64,000 bases of DNA from contig NZ_RDBL01000012.1 in the NCBI RefSeq assembly GCF_008042035.1, positions 124,001 through 188,000 on the forward strand. The letters run 5' to 3'. This document shows, piece by piece, positions 8,747 through 16,802 of the stretch. Both the position numbers and the translations under genes were made by a program. A model generated the notes under the pieces. The model worked only from the letters and a program-made list of their open reading frames with translations, was not told where the DNA came from and ran no database searches. Each line of letters opens with the position of its first letter. Within the stretch, counting starts at the first letter, position 1. The stretch is from Streptomyces sp. col6 (GTDB lineage: Bacteria; Actinomycetota; Actinomycetes; Streptomycetales; Streptomycetaceae).

Positions 8747-8914
8747 ATGGAAGACCTCGGCGACCTCGAATTCAACCTCGACGACATTCCGGCGGACGTG
8801 TTCGAGCTGGCGGACAGCGGCCTCACGGTCGAGTCCCTCACCAGCGGTCACGGCCTGGCGGAGAACGGTGCTTCGGCGCCCAGCTGCGGCAGCTCCTGTT
8901 CGTCCCTGCCGTAG
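8747..8914 (+). CDS. Thiopeptide precursor peptide
   Basis: A 55-residue RiPP precursor. The leader (residues 1-42) is acidic, has the segment VFELADSGLTVESLTSGH, and ends Asn-Gly-Ala. The core (43-55) is SAPSCGSSCSSLP, with six Ser and two Cys. Pyridine thiopeptides need a Ser at core position 1 and a second Ser preceded by a thiazole. Core Ser1 (residue 43) and Ser10 (residue 52, directly after Cys9) meet this rule and would give a 26-membered ring. Cys5 and Cys9 would become thiazoles, and the remaining Ser could become Dha or oxazole. The ATG has a strong AAAGGAG ribosome site. A 15-bp hairpin follows the stop and separates this gene from the enzymes. The core matches none that I recall. 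Confidence 0.9.
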   Translation: MEDLGDLEFNLDDIPADVFELADSGLTVESLTSGHGLAENGASAPSCGSSCSSLP

Positions 8915-8921
8915 CCGGCGG

Positions 8922-8955
8922 GTGGGTGCCGGGACCTCGCGGTCCCGGCACCCAC
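8922..8955 (+). terminator. Strong hairpin after the precursor gene
   Basis: A perfect 15-bp stem (GTGGGTGCCGGGACC at 8922-8936 with its complement at 8941-8955) and a TCGC loop, 7 nt after the precursor stop. It is probably a partial terminator or 3' stabiliser that lets the precursor be made in excess over the enzymes encoded downstream, a common RiPP arrangement. Confidence 0.8.
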
Positions 8956-9009
8956 GGCTTCATCGATCCACGTCAGGGACTGAACGCGGGCTACGGGCAA
9001 GGGTGTGGC

Positions 9010-11655
9010 GTGACTTCGTACGCTGTCGGAACACTGTTCTTCGCGCGAGTGGGCGGACTTCCCGTGTCCGTCGTCGACCAGCTGACCCCGGGGCGGGCCC
9101 GGCGCCTGGTCGAGGAGGTCCTGGCGCTGGAAGAAGCCCTCTCGGCGGATGCCGAAGAATTGAGCGACCTGCTCTTCTCCGCGATCGGTGAGCTTTCCGA
9201 ACCCACCCTCAAACCACGCCTGGTGGCTCTGCGGCGATGCATTCACCGCGGCCGGTTCCCGGCAAAGGGCGAATGGTCCGACGAGATTTCGGAAGTCCTT
9301 CCCTCCACGGTTTCCTTACGGGTTCTGCAATGGCTCGACCGTAGACGGCTGCACGAAAGCACGGTGAGCGCGCTCGCGTCGGCGATGGAGGCGGACGGCG
9401 CGGACGAAGGCAGGATCCTGCAACGCGTCGCCGCGCTCCCCGCGTTCCGGCACGCGCTGTCCCAGGCCAGCCCCGCGCTCCTCGACGAGCTGCTGCGCGC
9501 CGAGCGCGACCGGCTTCCAGTGCTCAGGCGGCGTACCTCGATCGGACTGACGAAGTTCGTGTCCCGCGCCGCCACGAAGACCAGTCCGTACAGCACCTTC
9601 ACCGCCACGGCGGCGGGCCAGTGGCACGAGGGCCACTCCCCCACCGCGCTCGCCTCGGACGGACGGGGCGACCTGGGGTGTGTGCTCGAACTGGACCGGC
9701 TGGTCGTCGAGCAGGTCCTGCGGGCGCTGCTGGAGCGTGACCCGGCCGGGATGGGGCTGAGGGTTCGCCGCAACCCCAGCCTCCAGGAGAGCGAAGGGCG
9801 CTATACGTTCCTCGGCCGCAGGCCCGCGGAGTCGCTGGTGACGATCCCGGCGACGCCGCAGGTCGCGGCGTGTCTGCGGATCGTCGGCGACGGGTGCGCG
9901 TCCGCGGAGCTCAGGGAGACGCTGGCGGAGCGCGCGGGCAGGCGGCCCGAGGACGTGGCGGCCTTCTGCGGGCACCTGGTGCGGCTCGGAGTGCTGGAGT
10001 ACGAGTCCCCGGTCGCCGATCACTCCCGGACCCCGCTCGGCGACCTGATCGCCCACCTCGGCCGCGTCCGGCCCGATACGCCTCTCCTGAGTCGACTTGA
10101 GCTGCTGCGTACGGAGTTCGAGCGGGGGACCTCGCCGGACGACATCACGGACTACCGCGCGCAGCAGTCCCGCATCGCCGGGCTCCTCGCGGAGATCGGC
10201 GCCGGTCTCGGGCTCGACTGGCCGGATTCCTCGACCCTCGGGAAGATCGCCTTCCACGAGAATGCCGTGGTGCCGCACGGGCGGCTGACCGCGTCGAAGG
10301 CCGCGTGGCGGCCCGTACTCGACGATCTGGACGTGCTGCGCCGCTGGCTCGGGCTGCACGACCGGATGCTGCCGGTACGGCTGGCCCTGGCCCGGTACGC
10401 GGAGCACCGGTTCGGCGCGGCGGCGACCGTGTCCTTCCTCGCACTCCACGCGGCGGTCCAGGCAGACCTGGCCCTGCCCGACGACGAGTGCCCCGACTGG
10501 CTGCGGCCCCTGCGTCCGTACCTCCAGCTCAGCACCCCCGTACCGGCCGATGCGCTGGAGCGCAGCCCGGTGCCCGAACTCGCTCTGCTGCACCGGCTGC
10601 GCCGGAAGTCGGTGGCGACTGTGCTCTCGGGGGAACGTCACGGCACGGTGATCCGGACCGACCCCAAGCTCCTCGTCGAGCTGACCGAGGACCGGCCGGC
10701 GTGGGTGCGCACCCCTGGGTCGGTCGGCTGTTACCTCCAGCTCCTCGACGAGAGCGAGGAGGGCGGGCCGTTGCGCGCCGTCGTCAATACCGTCAGCGGC
10801 GGGTTCGGGAAGGGGCGGGGCCGGTGGTCCCGGTTGCTGTCCCAGGCGGGCGGCGACCTGCCCGGGGCGCGGCCGGACGACGGCGGGCCCGGACAGGGAA
10901 CGTTACTCGCCGAGCTGTCCGGGACCTTCGGTGTCTCGGTCAATCTGCGGGACCCCGTCGCCCCGTACGAGATCGACTATCCGTACACCACCAGCACCCG
11001 CCCGGCGGCCGAGCGCATTCCGCTCGGTGACCTGGTCGTGCGCACCGACCCGTCCAGCGGGCTGCTCGAACTCGTCTCCGGCAGCCGTGACCTGCCGGTC
11101 CGGCCCGCGCACCTCGGCATGATGGCCGATCCGCTGCTGCCGCCCGCGGCGCGGCTGATGCTCGCGGCCTTCGGCCAGTCGTATCTGCTGCACCCGAGCC
11201 TTTCGCTGCTCAAGCCCGCCTCCGCCGCCGAGTCCCCCGAGGTGGAGCTGCTTCCGCGCGTCGAGGTGGGGCGGCTCGTGGTGCAGCGGGCGGAGTGGTC
11301 GGCACCGGCCGGTCTGGTGCCGGTGCAGCGACCCGGCGAACCGGACGCGGAACACCTGCTGCGCCTGGCCCGCTGGCTGCGCTCGCACGGCATACCCCGG
11401 CGCTGCTTCGTACGGCTCCGGTCGAGCGACGGCGACTGGGTGAGCAGTGTCTTCGCCAAGTCCCGCAAGCCGATGTTCCTCGATCTCGCCAGCATGTCGA
11501 TGCTGGCCGTGTTCCGCCATATGACGAAGGGGTTCACCGGCCGGGTCACCTTCGAGGAGGCGCTGCCCGACCCCGATGCGGCCACCGCTGTCTGGGGCGA
11601 GGCGGCCAGGGTGACCGAGTGCGTCGTCGAACTGTCGTCGGAGGACGGGCGATGA
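9010..11655 (+). CDS. Thiopeptide dehydratase, LanB N-terminal (glutamylation) protein
   Basis: An 881-residue protein homologous to the N-terminal glutamylation part of class I lanthipeptide dehydratases. It would use Glu-tRNA to glutamylate Ser side chains of the precursor core, the first half of Dha formation. Recognisable stretches include RTSIGLTKFVSRAATKTSPY (near residue 180), typical of this domain, and a C-terminal part with HGIPRRCFVRLR. The elimination domain is absent and is encoded by the next gene, the split arrangement usual in thiopeptide clusters. The GTG at 9010 is the only sensible in-frame start after the hairpin, with AAGG upstream. Its stop overlaps the next ATG (ATGA). 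Confidence 0.92.
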   Translation: MTSYAVGTLFFARVGGLPVSVVDQLTPGRARRLVEEVLALEEALSADAEELSDLLFSAIGELSEPTLKPRLVALRRCIHRGRFPAKGEWSDEISEVLPSTVSLRVLQWLDRRRLHESTVSALASAMEADGADEGRILQRVAALPAFRHALSQASPALLDELLRAERDRLPVLRRRTSIGLTKFVSRAATKTSPYSTFTATAAGQWHEGHSPTALASDGRGDLGCVLELDRLVVEQVLRALLERDPAGMGLRVRRNPSLQESEGRYTFLGRRPAESLVTIPATPQVAACLRIVGDGCASAELRETLAERAGRRPEDVAAFCGHLVRLGVLEYESPVADHSRTPLGDLIAHLGRVRPDTPLLSRLELLRTEFERGTSPDDITDYRAQQSRIAGLLAEIGAGLGLDWPDSSTLGKIAFHENAVVPHGRLTASKAAWRPVLDDLDVLRRWLGLHDRMLPVRLALARYAEHRFGAAATVSFLALHAAVQADLALPDDECPDWLRPLRPYLQLSTPVPADALERSPVPELALLHRLRRKSVATVLSGERHGTVIRTDPKLLVELTEDRPAWVRTPGSVGCYLQLLDESEEGGPLRAVVNTVSGGFGKGRGRWSRLLSQAGGDLPGARPDDGGPGQGTLLAELSGTFGVSVNLRDPVAPYEIDYPYTTSTRPAAERIPLGDLVVRTDPSSGLLELVSGSRDLPVRPAHLGMMADPLLPPAARLMLAAFGQSYLLHPSLSLLKPASAAESPEVELLPRVEVGRLVVQRAEWSAPAGLVPVQRPGEPDAEHLLRLARWLRSHGIPRRCFVRLRSSDGDWVSSVFAKSRKPMFLDLASMSMLAVFRHMTKGFTGRVTFEEALPDPDAATAVWGEAARVTECVVELSSEDGR

Positions 11656-12587
11656 GCGAGGAATCATGGACAGGCGAGGGCGGATGGCTGAGTGCCCATC
11701 TCTTCCACCAGGGTGATCTCAGCACGGTGCTGGTGGATCTCGTGGGCCCGCTCGTCGACGAACTGCGGGTGCGCGCGCTCGCCGACCACTCCTTCTTCCT
11801 GCGCTACTGGGACGGCGGCCCGCACATCCGGCTGCGCGTGCTGCCCCGGGATCCGTCGGTGGCCGCAGAGACGGCCCGCCTGATCGAAGACAGGGTCCGC
11901 GCCCACTTCGGCCGGTACCCCGCGCCCGATGTGCTCAGCCAGGAGGCGTATCTGCGCTCCGCGCGGGAGATCGGCGCCTGGGAGGGCGTGGTTCCCACGC
12001 AGCTCATGTACCCCAACAACTCCGTGCGGTTCATCCCGTACGCGCGGGAGTACGGCCGGTACGGCAGTGGCAAGGCGATCGAGGCGGTGGAGGAACACTT
12101 CGTCGAGTCCAGCGCGCTGGCCCTGGCCGTGCTGCGGACCGAGACGGGCCAGAACAGGCGTGAGACCGCCGTGCTCTGCTATCTGATGCTGGCCTGGTTC
12201 CTCGCGTCCGACGACGTGCTGGGACTGGCGTGGCGGCAGCTCGCCAAGGCGCCGCCGTCGGCCGACGACGCGCGGGCGCTGTACGAGCGTCAACGCGCGC
12301 AGGTGCTCACCCTGGCCGCCCGCATGCGCACGGCGGCACAGGGGTGGCGGAAGCTGCCTGCCGGGAGCACCCTCCGGCAGTGGGCCTCTTCGGTGTCGCG
12401 GGTCGTGGACCTGCTGCGGACGCACCATGACGAGGAGGGTGGCGCAACGCCGCCCGCCGAGAGCGTCGCCGATCTGTGCGCGCACCTCTTCGCCAACCGC
12501 ATCGGTGTACGGATCGACGCCGAAGGATCGCTCCGCTATCTGGCCGCCCGCGCGATCACGGAGCCGGCCGCACCCGAGGGGGCATGA
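11652..12587 (+). CDS. Thiopeptide-type elimination protein (SpaB C-terminal domain)
   Basis: A 311-residue stand-alone elimination domain of the split LanB. It removes glutamate from glutamyl-Ser to give dehydroalanine. The N-terminal half has the family pattern WLSAHLFHQGDL, then FFLRYWDGGPHIRLRV, and the C-terminal half is helical. The ATG overlaps the stop of the glutamylation protein, and its own stop overlaps the start of the pyridine synthase, so stoichiometric expression of the three proteins is expected. The family also contains pyridine synthases. I assign elimination to this copy because the next gene fits pyridine synthases better. Confidence 0.85.
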   Translation: MSEESWTGEGGWLSAHLFHQGDLSTVLVDLVGPLVDELRVRALADHSFFLRYWDGGPHIRLRVLPRDPSVAAETARLIEDRVRAHFGRYPAPDVLSQEAYLRSAREIGAWEGVVPTQLMYPNNSVRFIPYAREYGRYGSGKAIEAVEEHFVESSALALAVLRTETGQNRRETAVLCYLMLAWFLASDDVLGLAWRQLAKAPPSADDARALYERQRAQVLTLAARMRTAAQGWRKLPAGSTLRQWASSVSRVVDLLRTHHDEEGGATPPAESVADLCAHLFANRIGVRIDAEGSLRYLAARAITEPAAPEGA

Positions 12588-13690
12588 TGTGGCGCAGTTT
12601 TCACGTCCACTACTACGAGCAGGACAGGAACGCGCTGCTCCTGGACGCCGTGCGGCCGTTCGTGGAGCGGATAGCGCCTCGGGTGAACGGGGTCCACTAT
12701 CTGCTCCACTGGCTGCGCGGACCGCACGTACGTCTCCACGTGGACGCCGCGCCGGAGGTGTTCGACTCGCTGGTGCTGCCCGCGCTCGACGAGCTGGTGC
12801 GGGGCCATCTGGCCGCGCATCCCTCGACGGCCGTGGTGGACACGGCGGCGATGCTCGCGCAGCACGAGCGTCTTGCCGGGCTGGAGCACGAAGCGGGTCC
12901 GCTCTCCCCGCTGCTCCCCGACAACACCGTCCATGAGGCACCGTACGATCGCAGGCTGCATGTCCACGGCGGGCCGCAGGCGGCGGACCTGCTCGCGGAC
13001 TTCTACAACGAGACGACGCCCTTCGCCTTCGAGATGATCGAACGGCTGCGAGGTGGCGCGCAGTTGGCGGGGCTCGCCTTCGACACCATGATCGCTTCGG
13101 CGCACGGGCTCTCCGGTGTGGAGTTGCGCCAGGGGTTCGTTTCGTTCCGGTCCCACGCGGAGGCGTTCCTGTCCTGGTGGCCGGAGGCCGAGGGACTGCG
13201 GGAGGCGTGGGACCGGCACTATGCGGCACACTCAGGCCTGCTGGCCACGCGGGTGCGGGCGGTGCTGCGGTCGGTGGAGGCCGCCGAGAAGGCTCCGGGC
13301 GCCGGCGGGTCCGGTCTCGTGCCCCGCTGGCTGGCTGCCGCGGACCCCGTGCTGCGGCGCGGCCGGGCTCTGATCGCGGCGGGTGACCTCTCCATGGATC
13401 CCCCGTGGGCGGGCCGGACGTCGCTGGACGACCCGGAGGTCGCGGAGCTGGCCCGTAGGAGTACGTTCCACAACCACCGGCGGCCGGAGGGCGTCGAGGT
13501 CGACCGGCTCTGGTTCGACCAGTACCGGCTGACCCTCAACTACACGTATCTGCACCTGACCCGGCTCGGGCTCTCCCCCGTCGAGCGGTTTCTGCTGTGC
13601 CATCTCGCTGCCAACACCGCGGAGGACCTGTACGGGGTGCCGGCCACCGATGTCCCGCTGCCCGCCCCGGGCGAGCCGGTGTTCTCATGA
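12584..13690 (+). CDS. Thiopeptide pyridine synthase (formal [4+2] cyclase)
   Basis: A 368-residue protein related to the LanB elimination domain. It begins with SFHVHYYEQDRNALLLDAV and LLHWLRGPHVRLHV, and ends with NYTYLHLTRLGLSPVERFLL followed by CHLAANTAEDLYGV, a pattern I associate with TclM/PbtD-type enzymes. These join two Dha residues to form the central pyridine, close the macrocycle and eject the leader. It follows the elimination gene with an ATGA overlap and precedes the dehydrogenase with another. Its presence is what makes the product a thiopeptide rather than a simple linear azole-containing peptide. Confidence 0.88.
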   Translation: MMWRSFHVHYYEQDRNALLLDAVRPFVERIAPRVNGVHYLLHWLRGPHVRLHVDAAPEVFDSLVLPALDELVRGHLAAHPSTAVVDTAAMLAQHERLAGLEHEAGPLSPLLPDNTVHEAPYDRRLHVHGGPQAADLLADFYNETTPFAFEMIERLRGGAQLAGLAFDTMIASAHGLSGVELRQGFVSFRSHAEAFLSWWPEAEGLREAWDRHYAAHSGLLATRVRAVLRSVEAAEKAPGAGGSGLVPRWLAAADPVLRRGRALIAAGDLSMDPPWAGRTSLDDPEVAELARRSTFHNHRRPEGVEVDRLWFDQYRLTLNYTYLHLTRLGLSPVERFLLCHLAANTAEDLYGVPATDVPLPAPGEPVFS

Positions 13691-15060
13691 GCGGCGCCCG
13701 TGTCCGCAGGATCGTGCGGCTGCGCGACGGAGTGAGCGCGGTGCGCTCGACAACCGGCGTCACCGCGCTCACCGCCTGGCCGCACGTCGGGCCGGTCGGC
13801 CGTCTCTCGGACGGACAGCGGGCGGCGCTGCGGGCCTTGTCGATGGACACCGCCCCCGAGGACCTACTCCCGCTTTGTCCGGCCGAGGAGGCGGCGGAGC
13901 TGCTGGCGCGGCTGCGCGCGGGCGGCTGGCTGATCAGCACGGTCGTCGGCGGTGACGGCACCCCGCTGTTCACCACCCGGCACCTGTGGCCGCCGAGGAA
14001 GCCCGCCCCGCCGGCCGAGCCGCGTACGCTCTCCCGCTTCGCAGCGGTCCGCCGGGACGGTGACGCGTTCCTGGTCGAGTCGCCCGTCGCCTCGTGCGTC
14101 CTGCGGCTGTACGACAGCCGGCTCGTCGAGACGGTCGTCACGGCCGGGTCCCGTCCCGGTCTCCCCGCCGGGCTGGTGGAGCTGCTGCTCGACGCCCTGG
14201 CCGACGGCGGCTTCCTCGCCTCAGCCGCCGAGACGGGCACGCTGGGCGGCGCCCAGTGGAGCCCGCACGAGCTGGCCTTCCACCACGGCAGCAGGCTGCG
14301 GCGCGATCACCGGATGGGCGAGGACTTCGGCGGCACCTACTGGGCGCGCGGCACCTTCCCCGCTCCCCCGGGCGCGCACCCCGTGTGGACGTCGGGCGAC
14401 ATCGAGCTGGCGCGCCCCGATCCGCGGCGGCTGCGTGCCCAGGACCCGCCGCTGGCCGCCGTCATGGAGGACCGGCGCTCGCTGCGCGCCTACGACGACG
14501 CGCAACCGCTCACCGTCGAGCAGCTGGGCGAGTTCCTTTTCCGGACCGCGCGGGTGCGCGCCACCGGTACGGACCAGGGCCTCGATGTCTCCGACCGGCC
14601 GCACCCGGGCGGCGGCGCGGCCCATGAGCTGGAGCTGTATCCGCTGGTGCACCGGGTGCGCGGGCTGGAGAGCGGGCTCTACCACTACGACCCGTACGGC
14701 CACCGGCTCAGCCGGGTGCCCGCGAGGACCGGCGATGTGCGCCGGCTGCTGGACGCCTCGGCCGCCGGGATGACGGGAGGCGCCACCCCGCAGGTGCTCC
14801 TGGTGCTGGCCAGCAGGTTCGGGCGGCTGGCGTGGAAGTACCGCGCGATGGCGTACGCGCTGACGCTCAAGCACGTCGGCGTCCACTACCAGAACATGTA
14901 TCTCGCGGCGACGGCCATGGGACTCGCCCCGTGTGCCCTGGGTGTCGGGGACTCGGACGCGTTCGCCGCCGCGACGGGGCTCGATGCCCTGGCGGAGACG
15001 AGTGTCGGGGAGTTCGCGCTGGGCAGCCGCCCCCGCACCGCGCACGAGGAGACCGGATGA
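13687..15060 (+). CDS. SagB-type azoline dehydrogenase
   Basis: A 457-residue FMN-dependent nitroreductase-fold enzyme of the SagB/McbC family that oxidises thiazolines and oxazolines to azoles. The N-terminal 200 residues form the accessory winged-helix region. The catalytic domain starts near residue 245 with PPLAAVMEDRRSLRAYDDA, the usual (D/E)RRSxR FMN-binding signature. It continues through ELYPLVHRVRGLESGLYHYD and LKHVGVHYQNMYLAATAMGL. It is translationally coupled on both sides (ATGA). In a core with two Cys it would oxidise at least two thiazolines. Confidence 0.92.
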   Translation: MSGARVRRIVRLRDGVSAVRSTTGVTALTAWPHVGPVGRLSDGQRAALRALSMDTAPEDLLPLCPAEEAAELLARLRAGGWLISTVVGGDGTPLFTTRHLWPPRKPAPPAEPRTLSRFAAVRRDGDAFLVESPVASCVLRLYDSRLVETVVTAGSRPGLPAGLVELLLDALADGGFLASAAETGTLGGAQWSPHELAFHHGSRLRRDHRMGEDFGGTYWARGTFPAPPGAHPVWTSGDIELARPDPRRLRAQDPPLAAVMEDRRSLRAYDDAQPLTVEQLGEFLFRTARVRATGTDQGLDVSDRPHPGGGAAHELELYPLVHRVRGLESGLYHYDPYGHRLSRVPARTGDVRRLLDASAAGMTGGATPQVLLVLASRFGRLAWKYRAMAYALTLKHVGVHYQNMYLAATAMGLAPCALGVGDSDAFAAATGLDALAETSVGEFALGSRPRTAHEETG

Positions 15061-16802
15061 GGCCCAGGATCGGGGACGACGTCCTCTTCGCACCGGTGCC
15101 CGGCGGGGTGGCCCTGATGGGCACCGCGGGCGAGCTGACGCTGAAGGGGGCACATGTCGCCGCCCTCGTGGAGCGGCTCGCGCCGCAGCTGGACGGACGC
15201 CGCACGGTCGAGGAGCTGACCGCCTCGCTGCCGGCCGGGCACCGCACGGTGGTCACGGAGCTGATCGGCGTACTGGGCGAGCGGGGTCTGGTGCACGACG
15301 CGCATCGCCCCGCGCGGGACGGTGCACGGTTCAGCGGGGGCACCGCACTGGTCATCGGCGCGGGCACGGTGGCCGACGCCTGTGCGCGGGCCCTGGCCCA
15401 CAGCGACGTCAGCGAGGTGACCGTCGCCGCGCCGGGCGCCGGGGTACCGGAGGGCACCGGCTTCGCCCTGCACCTCTTCGGCCACGGGGAGCTGTCCGGG
15501 GCCCGCCGCACCGCCGCGGAGTGCGCCGCGCGCGGCATCCCCCTCGTCCAGGTACTGATCGGCGGGTCGTGCGCGCTGATCGCCCCGCGCGACGGCGTCG
15601 ACTGGGGTGCGGTGTGGCAACGCATGCTTCCCGCCGAACAACGGGGCTTCCAGACGGCGTCGGAGCCCGCCGCGACGGACGCCGCCTGCCGTGTCCTAGC
15701 CAACCACCTCGCCTTCCGCCTCTTCCGGCTCGTGGAGGCCGGGGCGTCCGGGGAGGCGCACGGCGACACGCGGCTCGCCTCCTTCGACCTGGACACCCTG
15801 GAACTGACCCGGCACACCGTCCTTCCCACGCCGCCCCCGACCGGTGCCCGCCGGCCCCGCTCCCCGGCCGAGTTCGAGGACGCGGTACGGGTGTTGCGCA
15901 AGGAGCCCCGGTGCGGCGAGGAGGAGTTCTCCACCCGTGTCGTGACAGCCGTCGACGCGCGGTTCGGGGTGATCCTCAGCCTCGCCGAGGACGACCTTCC
16001 GCAGGTGCCGCTGCGCAGGACGCGTGCCGTCGTCGCGAATCCCGCTTCTCCCGGCCGGACGGTCACCGTGTCGGCATGGGGAGCGGACTTCGCCACGGCT
16101 CGGCACAAGACCGCCATGCTCGCGCTCGGCGTGCACCGCTCCCTGTCCTTCGACGCGCCGTGGGCCTGGGGGCTGCGCCTGCGCGACGGCGCACCGTGCC
16201 GCGTCGACGCACCCGCCCTGGAGTCCGCGCCGGTGGGCGTCGGCCTCGACTGGCCGGAGATGGTCACCGACGCACTGCTCGCCCGCTGTCGCCAGGAGCT
16301 GATCGCCGGTGCGGGCGCGGCACCGGGCACCGGCGTCGCTCCCGGTACCGCCCCGGGGCCGCTCGCCGGCGTCCCGATCCCCGCGCCCGGCCGCGACGCG
16401 GACCGGGTCGCGGCCCACCGGCTGCGCCTTCTCGCCGTGCTCGGGCTCGACGTACGGCTCCTCGATGTCACCGCGGCCGCCGGAGCTCCGGCCGTCGCCG
16501 CGGTCGTCGACGGGGCCGTCCACCAGTTGGTGTGCCGGCCGCGCCGCGCCGATGCCGTCCGCGACGTGCTGGCGGAACTGCTCGTCGCCGTGCAGTCCGG
16601 GCAGGAGCCTGTCGCACTCCTCACCGGGATCGGTACGGCCGAGGCCCCCGCCCGCGCTGTCGGCGGCGAGGACGTCGTCGCCGGTGCGGTCACCGCGCTG
16701 CGGCGCTCGGGCCGGGAGCCCGTGCTCGTCCCGCTCGACCACGATCCGGCGCTCGGCCGGATCCTGCCCTGCGTCGGAAAGGTCGTGCTGGTCGATGCGT
16801 GA
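15057..16802 (+). CDS. Ocin-ThiF-like cyclodehydratase partner protein
   Basis: A 581-residue protein with a weak E1/ThiF-like Rossmann region near residues 95-125 (ALVIGAGTVADACARALA) preceded by an N-terminal winged-helix section. That section (GVALMGTAGELTLKGAHV...) is the likely RiPP recognition element that binds the leader. In thiopeptide clusters such proteins deliver the precursor to the YcaO enzyme and are needed for azoline formation. The C-terminal half is Ala/Arg-rich. It overlaps the YcaO gene by 8 bp, supporting a complex between the two. Confidence 0.8.
   Translation: MRPRIGDDVLFAPVPGGVALMGTAGELTLKGAHVAALVERLAPQLDGRRTVEELTASLPAGHRTVVTELIGVLGERGLVHDAHRPARDGARFSGGTALVIGAGTVADACARALAHSDVSEVTVAAPGAGVPEGTGFALHLFGHGELSGARRTAAECAARGIPLVQVLIGGSCALIAPRDGVDWGAVWQRMLPAEQRGFQTASEPAATDAACRVLANHLAFRLFRLVEAGASGEAHGDTRLASFDLDTLELTRHTVLPTPPPTGARRPRSPAEFEDAVRVLRKEPRCGEEEFSTRVVTAVDARFGVILSLAEDDLPQVPLRRTRAVVANPASPGRTVTVSAWGADFATARHKTAMLALGVHRSLSFDAPWAWGLRLRDGAPCRVDAPALESAPVGVGLDWPEMVTDALLARCRQELIAGAGAAPGTGVAPGTAPGPLAGVPIPAPGRDADRVAAHRLRLLAVLGLDVRLLDVTAAAGAPAVAAVVDGAVHQLVCRPRRADAVRDVLAELLVAVQSGQEPVALLTGIGTAEAPARAVGGEDVVAGAVTALRRSGREPVLVPLDHDPALGRILPCVGKVVLVDA

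Noticed and set aside
8747..13690. Class I lanthipeptide cluster
   Set aside because: No LanC cyclase is present; YcaO, SagB and a pyridine synthase indicate a thiopeptide.
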